The notes under the pieces: generated by a model
Databases searched by the model: none
What the model saw: only the letters and a program-made list of their open reading frames with translations
Told to the model about the DNA's origin: nothing
Translations under genes and position numbers: made by a program
From: Actinostola sp. cb2023
Lineage: Eukaryota > Cnidaria > Anthozoa > Actiniaria > Actinostolidae
Assembly: GCA_033675265.1 (NCBI GenBank)
Contig: JAUJYZ010001116.1
Coordinates: 301,501-365,500, forward strand
Direction: 5' to 3'
Length of the DNA: 64,000 nt
Shown here: positions 33,701 to 43,800 of the stretch, one piece after another
How the letters are laid out: each line of letters begins with the position of its first letter
Numbering within the stretch: position 1 is the stretch's first letter

Positions 33701-34010
33701 TCCTTGTAGAAAAACAGAGTATTTCGACATCAAAAATTGCGAGTGTGAAGCTGTTGACTAGCTTGCTTTTCAGACTCAAATTTTTTAGTCTGAAAAGCAG
33801 GCTAACTGTTGACTGCTATATTTATGTGGATGTGTGAGTTTGTAGATGGCAATAGCACCTTTATCTGTACAGACATTTGTTGTACTTTGTGCGCCATGAC
33901 TTTAACATCAATGTTGTTTAATGTTTCTATGGTGATCTTCTAGGGAACCAGATGTAAGACCTTCGGCAAGTGAACTGCTACAACATCAATTCCTGAATGT
34001 TGTTAAGTAA
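18714..34010 (+). CDS. MAP3K19: Ankyrin-repeat protein kinase, MAP3K19/YSK4-like, about 30 exons
   Basis: This is a predicted STE-family kinase of 2,023 residues. Exons: 18714-18829, 18915-18957, 19061-19114, 19231-19308, 19980-20085, 20487-20504, 21211-21278, 21987-22080, 22517-22586, 22722-22840, 22940-23079, 23813-23942, 24037-24093, 24168-24211, 24405-24447, 24524-24575, 24793-24956, 25027-25096, 25198-25341, 25509-25801, 25872-29391 (with a probable internal intron ending at 26661), 29652-29738, 30032-30096, 30333-30422, 31297-31389, 32694-32778, 32886-32995, 33420-33584 and 33944-34010. The N-terminal third has ankyrin repeats ([40 protein letters not shown]). A long acidic, low-complexity middle contains a 13-residue repeat. 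The C-terminal kinase is intact: glycine loop GKGGFGTVW, lysine in IAVKQ, catalytic loop [31 protein letters not shown] and [16 protein letters not shown]. It is closest to human MAP3K19, an activator of JNK/p38-type cascades. The symbol is by kinase homology; orthology of the whole protein is not shown. Confidence 0.85.
19366..19645. mobile_element. MITE in intron 4 of the kinase gene
   Basis: ATGCAGTTAATACTTTAATA near 19381 is mirrored by TATTAAAGTATTAACTGCAT near 19604-19623. Flanking TATGTGGT and ACCACATA extend the inverted repeat outward. No coding capacity. Confidence 0.7.
19733..19868. mobile_element. Small palindromic MITE (GTCTCAAATAATCTAA arms)
   Basis: CAGGTCTCAAATAATCTAA is mirrored by TTAGATTATTTGAGACTG. 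An inner pair (CTGAAATATT / AATATTTCAG) also matches. It is in the same intron as the previous element. Confidence 0.7.
20246..20415. repeat. Tandem duplication of about 85-90 bases
   Basis: The block TTATTGGGTACTATAT...GGGTTAATTGCACCCC...AGTACCCCCTTA occurs twice in direct orientation within intron 5 of the kinase gene. The duplication is recent, with very few differences. Confidence 0.8.
20592..20936. mobile_element. MITE with GGGGGTACTCAGGGGTAT-type ends, copy 2
   Basis: The ends CCCAGGGGGGGTACTCAGGG and CCCTGAGTACCCCCCCTGGG are clear inverted repeats extending through GTGACGGGGAGGTGCGAA. The interior repeats AACCCAAAAAAAGTCC-like blocks more often than in copy 1 (8025-8302). It lies in intron 6 of the kinase gene. 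Confidence 0.82.
21441..21944. repeat. Tandem duplication of a 250-base segment
   Basis: GCACTGCCTATTCTGAATAC starts at 21441 and again at 21691. The two 250-base units are nearly identical, with scattered substitutions and one short indel. Both lie in intron 7 of the kinase gene. Confidence 0.88.
22174..22390. mobile_element. TIR element with GGGGTGTCGAATGGTC ends
   Basis: AGGGGTGTCGAATGGTC at the left pairs with the diverged GACCATTCAATACCCCTT at the right. The interior is a set of GTCTCG/GTCTCA repeats. It is in intron 8 of the kinase gene. Confidence 0.6.
23137..23775. repeat. 35-base intronic minisatellite, about 18 copies
   Basis: The unit is AAAAGATTCGAAAGACGTTT followed by GTTGCAAGCGCGCGC, 35 bases, with few variants (GTT/ATT, GCGCGC/GCACGC). 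Because 35 is not a multiple of three and the unit lacks stops in the forward frames, it produces long spurious open frames. It is flanked by good splice sites (donor after 23079, acceptor at 23812), and exons 11 and 12 join in phase without it, so it is intronic. Confidence 0.92.
26549..26661 (+). other. Probable short intron resolving a reading-frame change
   Basis: The frame entering from 25872 ends at a stop near 26785, while the frame leading to the kinase is open from about 26443. A good acceptor (CCCGCCACTTCACAG, ending at 26661) lies in the overlap and would enter the second frame at phase 0. A phase-0 donor GTGACG at 26549 gives a 113-base intron, and GTTATG at 26591 would also keep frame. 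The alternative is an indel in the sequence. The junction is inferred, not proved. Confidence 0.45.
27691..28197 (+). repeat. 39-base coding repeat, 13 units, in the kinase gene
   Basis: The unit encodes [13 protein letters not shown], with x being Val, Leu or Met. There are thirteen uninterrupted units, nearly identical at DNA level, with synonymous ACC/ACT and CTTTAC/CTTACA alternation. One unit has GAT for GGT (SQDNHDD). The array lies in the disordered linker well before the kinase domain. It is in frame, so copy number can change without breaking the protein. Confidence 0.95.
29770..29995. repeat. GAT/GGT trinucleotide microsatellite
   Basis: Interrupted GATGATGGT and GGTGGTGGT trinucleotides fill most of the intron between the 29652 and 30032 exons. 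Confidence 0.9.
30483..30677. mobile_element. Palindromic MITE with GCGCGCGCAAGCGAGGTCAGGG arms
   Basis: GGACCTTTTCGTAGTTTCCC at the left is mirrored by GGGAAACTACGAAAAGGTCC at the right, with arms of about 65 bases continuing through CGAGGTCAGGGTA. The loop is AT-rich and ends in a T-run. No coding capacity. It lies in the intron after the 30333 exon. Confidence 0.85.
30705..30950. mobile_element. MITE with AGGTGCGGACA ends
   Basis: AAAGGTGCGGACACACGGTG pairs with the right-hand TGTATGTCCGCACCTTA. The interior contains many GCAACAT/ATGTTGC motifs, themselves self-complementary. It is immediately downstream of the previous element, in the same intron. Confidence 0.75.
31019..31242. repeat. 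56-base tandem repeat, four copies
   Basis: The unit starts GACCATCGTTGTTGTTGCAG at 31021, 31077, 31133 and 31189. Each copy contains TTGTTGTTGCAG, an acceptor-like sequence. The array ends against a partial copy of the next coding exon. Confidence 0.88.
31242..31284 (+). pseudogene. Partial duplicate of a kinase exon
   Basis: GACGTTACACGAAACAGATT and the following TGTATGGTGTAGAATACTT repeat the interior of the coding exon at 31327-31370 with one substitution, 85 bases upstream. The copy lacks a proper acceptor of its own and has no donor, so it is an exon fragment left by local duplication. Confidence 0.8.
31566..31695. mobile_element. Diverged MITE of the GTGCCGTG-core group
   Basis: GGACACGGCACGATCACTAC and GGCACGAACCG resemble the cores of the elements at 3557-3690 and 8998-9171. 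TGTACGGAATCGAAGACATC matches the complement of part of 8998-9171 (CTTCGATTCCGTACC). The ends are eroded. Confidence 0.4.
31745..32640. repeat. 99-base tandem repeat, nine copies
   Basis: ATGTATCATGTGTGAATTTA starts at 31751, 31853, 31952, 32051, 32150, 32249, 32348, 32447 and 32546. Each unit contains GTTGTTATTATAG, an acceptor-like sequence, and GCTCTTACCTAACCGCG. Units differ by a handful of bases. The array fills most of the intron before the exon at 32694 that carries RDIKGGN. Confidence 0.92.
32996..33419 (+). other. GC-AG intron in the kinase domain
   Basis: The exon ending TCTGATATCTG at 32995 is followed by GCAAGT, not GT. Joining to the exon at 33420 completes Trp in the conserved SDIWSIGC. 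No alternative GT donor keeps the motif, so this is read as a genuine GC-AG intron. Confidence 0.8.
33177..33346. mobile_element. MITE with ACAGGGAGCCCAACCATTGC ends
   Basis: ACAGGCAGCCCAACCATTGC at the left is mirrored by GCAATGGTTGGGCTCCCTGT at the right, with arms continuing through TTCTGAGGC. It lies inside the GC-AG intron. The remnant at 1089-1126 shares the terminal bases. Confidence 0.85.
33757..33808. repeat. Hairpin of about 50 bases
   Basis: GCTTTTCAGACTCAAA and its near complement TTTTTTAGTCTGAAAAGC form a tight inverted repeat in the last intron of the kinase gene. Confidence 0.65.
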
Positions 34011-34399
34011 TACGACAATACAGTCAGTCCTGGACCATTTATGCAACACAGACTATCATCGCTTGGAAACAACCCTAAAACAGCTCCAAGGATGATCATT
34101 TTGGTTAAGACGTTTAGTATTGACTTCAAAAATGTATTATACTAATACGTGTACACTGTATCATAGTAATTCATATTTTTGTAGTCCTACACAGAGCCTA
34201 TAAGATAGAGCTAGTATTTTGGTAGAAAAAGTACTATATTTTTGCCTCAAGAAAACCATGTAAAAAATAGAATATATATAGAGTGAATAAAAACCTTAGT
34301 TATAAATATATAGACCTCAAAAGGTATTGAAACCCCAACTACCCATGCAAAGCAACTTCACACAGTATTTCAGCCACAATTATGATTTATTAAGCATGT
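34011..34399. terminator. Tail-to-tail 3' region of the kinase gene and RPS11
   Basis: The kinase stop (34008-34010, plus) and the RPS11 stop (34400-34402, minus) face each other across 389 bases. GAATAAAAACC near 34284 contains a plus-strand AATAAA. TTTATT at 34386-34391 is a minus-strand AATAAA that begins only about 9 bases after the RPS11 stop, which predicts a very short RPS11 3' UTR. Confidence 0.6.
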
Positions 34400-37267
34400 T
34401 TAGAACTTTTCAAATTGTTTTTTGTCCTTCTGGACACCTTTGCCCTTGGTGACTTTGAGAACGTTGAATCTAACGGTCTTGCTAAGAGGACGGCATTGAC
34501 CAACGGTTACAACATCACCAATAGCGGCATCCCTATTGAATACAAGGTAGGTATTAGCAATATGTACACAGCTACATGACAGTGGCTTTGTGAGGTACAA
34601 ACCATGGGAGTGCATTCTAACATGGTTTTCACTAGTGACACAAGCACAAGACTCGGGCCTTATGTCACTGTAAAAACAGGCCTGACACAAGCATAAGAAC
34701 AAGGCTGTATGTCACTGAAAACAGGCCTGATGCAACCATAAGCCGTCGGGTCTGACGCAAGCATAAGCGCAAGCACGAGGCCGTATGTCACTGAAAACAG
34801 ACCTGATGCAAGTAGTGCAAGGATTTTTTATTTCATTTCTTGTGCTTATGTTGCACTTATTTTCACATGACACAAGTACTAATGCTTGCATCATTAGTGA
34901 AAACGAGGCTTAAATAATTAATTATTAAGCTTTGAACACCAAGAGCTGTCACAACATTTACAAAGGTAGTGTTGTATGTACCTGAAGCAAGGAGAAAGAT
35001 GTGCTGAAATTGTCTTGTGACGTTTCTCAAAACGATTATACTTTCTGATGTAATGAAGATAATCACGTCGCACGACAATGGTTCTCTTCATCTTCATGCT
35101 TTTAATGACACCAGTGAGAATACGACCACGAATGCTGACGTTACCAGTAAATGGACACTTCTTGTCAACGTAGCTGCCGTCTATGGCCTGTATACATACA
35201 ACAATAAGCAATCACATACCATACAATTCACAGCATGCACAAGCAAGCACTCGGGCCCCGTCCACACTACTCTGTTTTCTCAGAGTGCAATGAGGGTTTA
35301 TCACATAATTTCAAAACTCATTGGACAAAAAATGATTATCATAGCTGGAAAGAGCTCGTTGAAATTAGTAAAAATATGAAAACCTTTGGAAATTTACGCT
35401 TGTAGGCAACTCTTGCCTCGAACAAAGGTTTTCATACAAAATTTTGATTTTTGAAAATTCATATCTTTGCAATTTGGTAAGCGATCTTTTCCAAACTTCA
35501 CATTTTTACTAATTTCAACGAGCTCTTTCCAGTTTTGATAATCATTTTTTTGTCCTATGAGTTTTGAAATTACATGATAAACCCTCATTGCACAATATGC
35601 ACAGTCACAATTAGCCTCATATGAGAACCGCTGGCCAGCATTGTCTCGATTTTAACCTTGCCTAAATTTCATTTAGCTACATTAATTACGGTCACTGATA
35701 CAGGGCATGGTTACCCAATGGCTCGTGATAAACGTGGTTGACAACATAATGTAGAAAAGAATGGAAGTTATCACCATGTAATACAGCCAAACCAGCCATG
35801 AACTTAAAGTACTCTGAAAGCAAACACCTCCCTTTCCTTGTCAACAAAGGTAGGTGCTTGTGAGAGCTTTACAGTGTGATGCAAACAACTATTACCACCT
35901 TTAAAGTGCCTATGAAACGAAAATGTCGATCCTTGTTTTATTGTACATTATTGTTGTTTGGTCTTTCTCTGAACATTTGCTGTATTTAAACATCGACTTT
36001 GATCATGCGAACATTTTCTTTTCGCGGTTTGAAAATTATCATTTTCAACCAAAATGTGCGACAAGAGACTGGGCCCTTGACAATGGCTCGGTGACGTCAA
36101 GAGGTTGTTCATGCCTTTGTTTGCACAACTCTTGACGTCACATTTCTATAGTTTGACCGAGCGGGAATTGTCGCACTTTGAAACCCAAAATGCCCAACTT
36201 CGTGCACAAAATAAAAAATGTTCCCCTAGCTCAATTCACTTTTTATTAATGCCACGTAAACAAGCAAATAGTAAACTTTCGTAGTAGCAAATAAAAACGG
36301 GGTCTGTTTTTTCGTTTCATAGGCACTTTAATATATCTGTATACTTGTGTCACTGTTATTAGCCAATTGGCTTCTGACATGGTGAGACATTCCAATGAGG
36401 TTGAGACAGAACTATACAAATACATTAAAAGTGGTAACACTTGTTCCCGGCGCACAGTAGCTGTAATGAATCAATAAAGTTCACTGATAATGTTATGGTA
36501 CCCAAGCAATAACAGACAGTATTGCACAGTGTTCATACTTACGTCTTTAGGAGTTTTAAATCCCAAGCCAACATTCCTAACATAACGAAGTTCCTTCTTC
36601 TTGCTAATAGGTTGTGAAAGTACACGCTTTCTGTTTTGGAAGATAGGGGCCTGCTTCTGGTACGCCCTCTCTGTCTAGAGATATAACACACCATATTATA
36701 ACCTTGCTAGAACTTGTTTATATACTCAGTTTTAAATGTTTCTGTAGATCATTTCTAAGTATATTGTGGTACATATATTAAACCCCTTGTACTTATTCCA
36801 ATCACATGACAACAAAATAATGAGAAGAACTAATTTGGGCTAGACTAGAGAAAGTATAGTAATAATAGTGTATAGTACTACTATACACTAGTACCTCTCT
36901 TTTTCCCGTGGCCTATTTCTGTCACTGAACAAAACACACTTGGAAAAGCAAATACCACGAGAAATCTACGGTTCCTAAGTACAACCTACCACCAGGATAC
37001 AAACAACTAATAACTCAGCTACGATCAACGACATCGTGGTAAAAGTCTCACCGATCGAAGGCTGTTGAATCACGACCAAAAACACATGTTTAAAAAGAAG
37101 CCACAAAACCCATCAAATGAACTACTAGGAGATGATCCTTACGATAGATAGTTGGACTAATAAATAACATTTATTGTGTAGATATTATTAGCGACTATTT
37201 GGCGTCAAAAGACGTATATATTGGTGTTTAAAGTCGAGCTGTATTCAAGTCTTACTTGTTCGGCCAT
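34400..37267 (-). CDS. RPS11: Ribosomal protein S11 (uS17), complete, four exons
   Basis: This is a component of the small ribosomal subunit that binds 18S rRNA. Minus-strand exons: 37267-37256 (MAEQ), 36674-36543, 35187-34982 and 34532-34400. They give 160 residues, against 158 in human. Conserved parts are [95 protein letters not shown] and [20 protein letters not shown]. All junctions are GT-AG in phase. Upstream of the ATG, the minus strand reads TTCTCTTTTC about 10 bases before the start, consistent with a 5' TOP leader. No snoRNA was recognised in the introns, although RPS11 introns host one in vertebrates. Confidence 0.95.
34655..34815. repeat. Imperfect direct repeats in RPS11 intron 3
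   Basis: TGTCACTGAAAACAGGCCTG and related GACGCAAGCATAAGCGCAAG blocks recur three to four times with variation. No coding role is seen. Confidence 0.6.
35283..35595. mobile_element. Foldback element in RPS11 intron 2
   Basis: TGCAATGAGGGTTTATCA at the left is mirrored by TGATAAACCCTCATTGCA at the right. Paired segments continue inward (TTGAAATTAGTAAAAAT / ATTTTTACTAATTTCAA; AAAACCTTTG / CAAAGGTTTT). It resembles the foldback in BET1 intron 1 in size and plan but not in sequence. Confidence 0.82.
35899..36330. mobile_element. MITE with TTAAAGTGCCTATGAAACGA ends
   Basis: TAAAGTGCCTATGAAACGAA near 35901 is mirrored by TTCGTTTCATAGGCACTTTA ending at about 36330. The centre contains a second palindrome with TGACGTCAAGAGTT-type arms. 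No coding capacity. It is in RPS11 intron 2. Confidence 0.85.
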
Positions 37268-37447
37268 GGCTGCCACTGAAAAGAGAACCAACCACGTGGT
37301 GTCTCGTATCTTATCCCAGCATGCAACAGTACCAAAACGAGGCTCATTCAAAATGGCGGCAGATTTGGTTTGTTGTTCTTAGTTCTGTTCAGTTGTGTTG
37401 TTTGTGGACGTGTTTTTCACATTTTTATTGAGATTTTGGAAGTGATA
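37268..37447. promoter_or_regulatory. Compact divergent promoter of RPS11 and CWF19L1
   Basis: Only 180 bases separate the two start codons. The interval contains CCACGTGG (an E-box palindrome) near 37292, CCCAGCATGC near 37315 and AAAATGGCGGCAG (YY1-like) near 37351. The TOP-like pyrimidine run serves RPS11 on the minus strand. This fits a housekeeping bidirectional promoter; start sites are inferred. Confidence 0.6.
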
Positions 37448-40400
37448 ATGTCAGCGTTAAAGATGTAAGTATTCCAACACAATGTCCATATAAAATTGTT
37501 GAACTTGTCTTGGAAAAGTTTCAATTTGTACTTTTGCTCTAAAATACGACATGACATGATTGTTTTCTTCAGACTTGTTTGCGGTGAGGTTAATGGCAGG
37601 ATAAATCAGATGTATAACAGGGTCAAGAATATTTTAAAGAAAAACCAGGACTTTGAGGTATTAAAAGAAGATATGGTGATATGATGCAAGTTATGCATTA
37701 TGTTATGCGTTATGCATTATGCAATTATGTTCTACACGACCCCACAAGCTTTAGCTTTAAATATTATCGTGTTTAAATAAAAGTTATTGTATTGTATTGT
37801 ATTGTAAGTGGTGTTAATGATGATGGTAATGACAATGATCGATGATTAATTAGTGATATTGATGATTGATTTCAATGATAATGATGATGATTGATGGCAA
37901 TGATGATGATGATGATTGATGGCAATGATGATGATTGACAGACCTGCCAACCCCCCGAGCCCTCAAATCTTGAGACTGGGAAAAATAGGCTAAATTAGCG
38001 TGCTTTAATACCAAAAGCAAAATGGCGGACAACCCTGAACATTTCCGAACCTCTCCCCCCCCCCCCCTTCTTAAAATAAAATAAACAAGGAGATTTGTAT
38101 CGCCTGATAACGCCTGATAATCGAATGAACGAGCGTTTCACATAAAAAGACGCATATTCTGGTATTGAAAAGGATCGTTACGTTGTATTACGCAATTTCA
38201 CCGTAAATCGTGTTTAGCCGGGAGATTTTGTCTTCAAACCGGGAGACCGGGAGTTGAGGTCCAAAATCTGGAGACTCCCGGCTAAACCGGGAGAGTTGGC
38301 AGATGATGATGATTGATCAATGACAGCAATGATTAATTTATTTAATGATGATGACGATTGATGACATTAATTATGATGATGATTAAGTGATGATAATATT
38401 ACTGATGTCAATATTGATGATGATGATGGTGATGATGATGATTGATCAATGACAGCAATGATTAATTTATTTAATGATGATGACGATTGATGACATTAAT
38501 TATGATGATGATTAAGTGATAACATGTATTACTGATGTCAATATTGATGATGATGATGGTGATGATGATGATTGATCAATGACAGCAATGATTAATTTAT
38601 TTAATGATGATGACGATTGATGACATTAATTATGATGATGATTAAGTGATAACATGTATTACTGATGTCAATATTGATGATGATGATGGTGATGATGATG
38701 ATTGATCAATGACAGCAATGATTAATTTATTTAATGATGATGACGATTGATGACATTAATTATGATGATGATTAAGTGATAACATGTATTACTGATGTCA
38801 ATATTGATGATGATGATGGTGATGATGATGATTGATCAATGACAGCAATGATTAATTTATTTAATGATGATGCATGACGATTGATAACATGTATTACTGA
38901 TGTCAATATTGATGATGATGATGGTGATGATGATGATTGATCAATGACAGCAATGATTAATTTATTTAATGATGATGACGATTGATGACATTAATTATGA
39001 TGATGATTAAGTGATAACATGTATTACTGATGTCAATATTGATGATGATGATGGTGATGATGATTATTTCATATAGATGCTGCTGTGTGTTGGTAGTTTT
39101 TTTGGTACAGATGACAAGGAATGGGATACTTATATCAATGGTGAATCATTGGCACCTATTATTACGTACATTCTTGGTCCGAATGATCCCGTAGAAATGA
39201 AGTACTTTGACCCATCTTTCTTAGAAGATGGTAAAGAGCTTTGTGAAAATATCACTTACTTAGGTATGAAACATTTAGTAGATTTGTGGTTGACACTTTG
39301 CAGTAAACATAACAATGGTTTACCCCCTGGGGGGAGGAGAGGGGGTTATTCAATGTAAAAAGGGTAGGGATGACTGTCGGAAAACCTAGAAAAATACCAG
39401 AAAAATTTCCCACCCTAAAAAAATACCTCATGGTCTAAAATTCACCCTAGAAATGCGCTTTTTCCAAGTTTCATATCCTACCAGTCTATCTATCTATCAT
39501 CTATCTATCTACAAAATACCAGTCTTTAAAAAATGGATTCGCTTGACCAACTCCAAAAAATAATACTGGATTGCCAATTTCAAACCCTAAAAAATATGGC
39601 GATCACCCATCACCCCTACATGCGAAATAGGAAGAACCAACCCCCTAGGGGGATTTACATTGTGTTCACCTATACTGATGACATCACTGTAATAACTCTT
39701 ATATACAATCAATATACACAGGGAGGAAAGGAATCTTAACAACTCCATCAGGATTACAGATAGCATATCTTAGTGGAGCTGATAATACTGTAATAACTCT
39801 TATATACAATCAATACACACAGGGAGGAAAGGAATCTTAACAACTCCATCAGGATTACAGATAGCATATCTCAGTGGAGCTGATAACACTGAAGGACTCA
39901 AAGTAAGTTGTAGCTTTTCTATGATTCTCTACTTCATTTCTCTTTGACCAAGTGTCTCAATACAGACATGCCATAATTATATCTCCATGGGGGGTGCCTC
40001 GCATGGGTACTCATGTACCGTTCGTACCCATTTGGGTTTCCAATTTATTTATTTCTTCAGTGTATTTTCTTGTTATATATATATATTGTTTTAGTATGTA
40101 ATCTTAGTAGTAGTTTTTACACAATTCAGCTATCCAGCTGCAATAGTATTTACTAATAATAAACTATCTATCTATCTATCTATCTAGTAGCTACATGTAG
40201 TTTAACCCAATAAAGTTTATTAAAAAAATTAAAAAAATCTCAATATTACAATATTAGTTTAATTATTATCAAGTGATTTGTTGTACGTAAGTCATGTGAT
40301 AGCTAGGGAATGACTGTCAGTAATGTTTAATAATAATAATGTTTGTATATGTCTATTGAATAGGATGGAAGTGTCTTTACTGTTGAAGATGCTGAAGCTC

Positions 40401-40848
40401 TTATTGATAAATCAAATGAAGACAAGTTTGTGGGCGTTGACATGTTGCTTACGTCGTGTTGGCCGCAGGACATTACTGAATACACCACCAAACCAGTAAG
40501 CACTGTATAATCTTATTGTAAATAGAGTGATTATATCCCTGATGGGAATGTATTGCAAACTTAATACATAACTGCTCATTTCTGACAACTCATCTCTGTG
40601 TAAGCACATGACACATGAGATTATCACAGTGCACTTGTGATGTGATATTAGCTGCATTCCCTGAGCAAACAAAACACTACCTGCTGCAGCCGCAGCTTTA
40701 CCAGTCATGACTAAATTTTTTCATATTGGGAATTCATCAGGGGTTGGGTATACTGGGTAAACTTCTTATTGGGTGGGACGTGGTGTAATGTATGTTAAAG
40801 GGGACTTCGTGTCCTATTGTATAACACCTGCCTTATGGGCGAATCTTG

Positions 40849-40882
<34 letters not shown>

Positions 40883-43800
40883 ATTATTACTGTTACTACT
40901 ATTATAAATAAACTATTATTATTATTATTATGACTTTCATCTCAAGTGGTCACGCAGTAAGTTATACAATCAGTGGTAATAAAGTGGTGCAGATACTGTC
41001 TCATATGTCATGTGATCTAATACTATTATTAAATCTTATTATTATTATTAAATTATTATTTATCAGGCTGATCTTGACTCTCTTCCTGGTGGTTCGAAAC
41101 TCACTTCCAAACTTGCATATAAACTCCGTCCTAGGTACCATTTCTGTAGTTCAGATGATTTACACTATGAAAGAGTACCCTACAGGTTAGTGTGTAGGCG
41201 AGAGGTGCTCAGTTCGATTCTTAATGACCTCAAAGTAGTCCTGGCTGTTCAGATTCAGCAATCCCAGCTGACTGCTGTTACCATTCTGTCGATTCAGCAA
41301 TCCCAGCTGACTGCTGTTACCATAGTAACTGTCAATTCAACAATCCCAGCTGACTGCTGTTACCATTCTGTCGATTCAGCAATCCCAGCTGACTGCTGTT
41401 ACCATTCTGTCGATTCAGCAATCCCAGCTGACTGCTGTTACCATTCTGTCGATTCAGCAATCCCAGCTGACTGCTGTTACCATAGTAACTGTCAATTCAA
41501 CAATCCCAGCTGACTGCTGTTACCATTCTGTCGATTCAGCAATCCCAGCTGACTGCTGTTACCATTCTGTCGATTCAGCTGACTGCTGTTACCATTCTGT
41601 CGATTCAGCAATCCAGCTGACTGCTGTTACTAGTAACTGTCAATTCAACAATCCCATGACTGCTGTTACCATTCTGTCGATTCAGCAATCCCAGCTGACT
41701 GCTGTTACCATAGTAACTGTCGTTTCAGCAATCCCAGCTGACTGCTGTTACCATAGTAACTGTCGATTCAGCAATCCCAGCTGACTGCTGTTACCATAGT
41801 AACTGTTGATTCAGCAATCCCAGCTGACTTCTGTTACTATAGTAACTGTCGATTCAGCAATCCCAGCTGACTTCTGTTACTATAGTAACTGTTGATTCAG
41901 CAATCCCAGCTGACTTCTGTTACTATAGTAACTGTCGATTCAGCAATCCCAGCTGACTGCTGTTATCATAGTAACTGTCATTTATAATATAGGAATCACC
42001 AAGTTCTACGAGAACCATCTAGACACGTCACCAGGTTCATCTCTCTGTCTTGTGTAGGAAACAAGCAGAAAAGAAAGGTTTGATGTTTCATTATTACTTT
42101 ATAAATTAATATTCTACGATATCTAATACATAAAAGAGAAAAACCAACTAACTGGTCCTATGTCACTGGTTGTGTTATAAACTTGGTATGTATGTGTTTT
42201 GCAAATCACCCCTCCCCTCACAAAAAATCATCTCTGGCTCACAAAAAAAAATACCCCTGCAAAAAATCACCCCCTCCCCTCACAAAAAAGTCACTCCTCA
42301 CAAAAGAAAATCACCCCTCACAAAAAAATCACCCCTCCCCTCACAAAAAAATTCACACCTGCCTCACAAAAAATTCACACAGGTCTGCCTCACAAAAAAT
42401 TCACCCTCACAAATAATCACCCCTCCCCTCACAAAAAAAATCACCCCTGCCTCACAAAAAATTCAGCCCTGCCTCACAAAAAAAATAATCACCCCTCCCC
42501 TCACAAAATTAATTTTATATAACTGCAGTTCTAATATCCCACATGTACCACTGAACTTTCTTGGTGTATATGGTCTATATACTAGCTAGTGTATGCAATC
42601 ATTGTTTTACTTTATATGTTCTAGTATATGTATGCATTCAATATTGTTCCAATGTGTAACATGGTCTATATACTAGTGTATGCAATCATTGTCTTACTTT
42701 ATATGTTCTAGTATATGTATGCATTCAATATTGTTCCAATGTGTGGTCTATATACTAGCTAGTGTATGCAATCATTGTTTTACTTTATATGTTCTAGTAT
42801 ATGTATGCATTCAATATTGTTCCAATGTGTGGTCTATATACTAGTGTATGCAATCATTGTCTTACTTTATATGTTCTAGTATATGTATGCATTCAATATT
42901 GTTCCAATGTGTGGTCTATATACTAGCTAGTGTATGCAATCATTGTTTTACTTTATATGTTCTAGTATATGTACGCATTCAATATTGTTCCAATGTATGG
43001 TCTATATATAGCTAGTGTATGCAATCATTGTCTTACTTTATATGTTCTAGTATATGTATGCATTCAATATTGTTCCAATGTGTGGTCTATATACTAGTGT
43101 ATGCAATCATTGTCTTACTTTATATGTTCTAGTATATGTATGCATTCAATATTGTTCCAATGTGTGGTCTATATACTAGTGTATGCAATCATTGTCTTAC
43201 TTTATATGTTCTAGTATATGTATGCATTCAATATTGTTCCAATGTATGGTCTATATATATGTATGCAATCATTGTCTTACTTTATATGTTCTATATGTAT
43301 GCATTCAATATTGTTCCAATGTATGGTCTATATACTAGTGTATGCAATCATTGTCTTACTTTATATGTTCTAGTATATGTATGCATTCAATATTGTTCCA
43401 ATGTATGGTCTATATACTAGTGTATGCAATCATTGTCTTACTTTATATGTTCTAGTATATGTATGCATTCAATATTGTTCCAATGTATGGTCTATATATA
43501 CTAGTGTATGCAATCATTGTCTTACTTTATATGTTCTAGTATATGTATGCATTCAATATTGTTCCAATGTGTGGTCTATATACTACTAGTGTATGCAATC
43601 ATTGTCTTACTTTATATGTTCTAGTATATGTATGCATTCAATATTGTTCCAATGTATGGTCTATATACTAGTGTATGCAATCATTGTCTTACTTTATATG
43701 TTCTAGTATATGTATGCATTCAATATTGTTCCAATGTATGGTCTATATATACTAGTGTATGCAATCATTGTCTTACTTTATATGTTCTAGTATATGTATG

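Noticed and set aside
34533..36542. Intronic C/D snoRNA in RPS11
   Set aside because: Vertebrate RPS11 hosts one, but I found no convincing C box, D box and terminal stem together on the minus strand in these introns.
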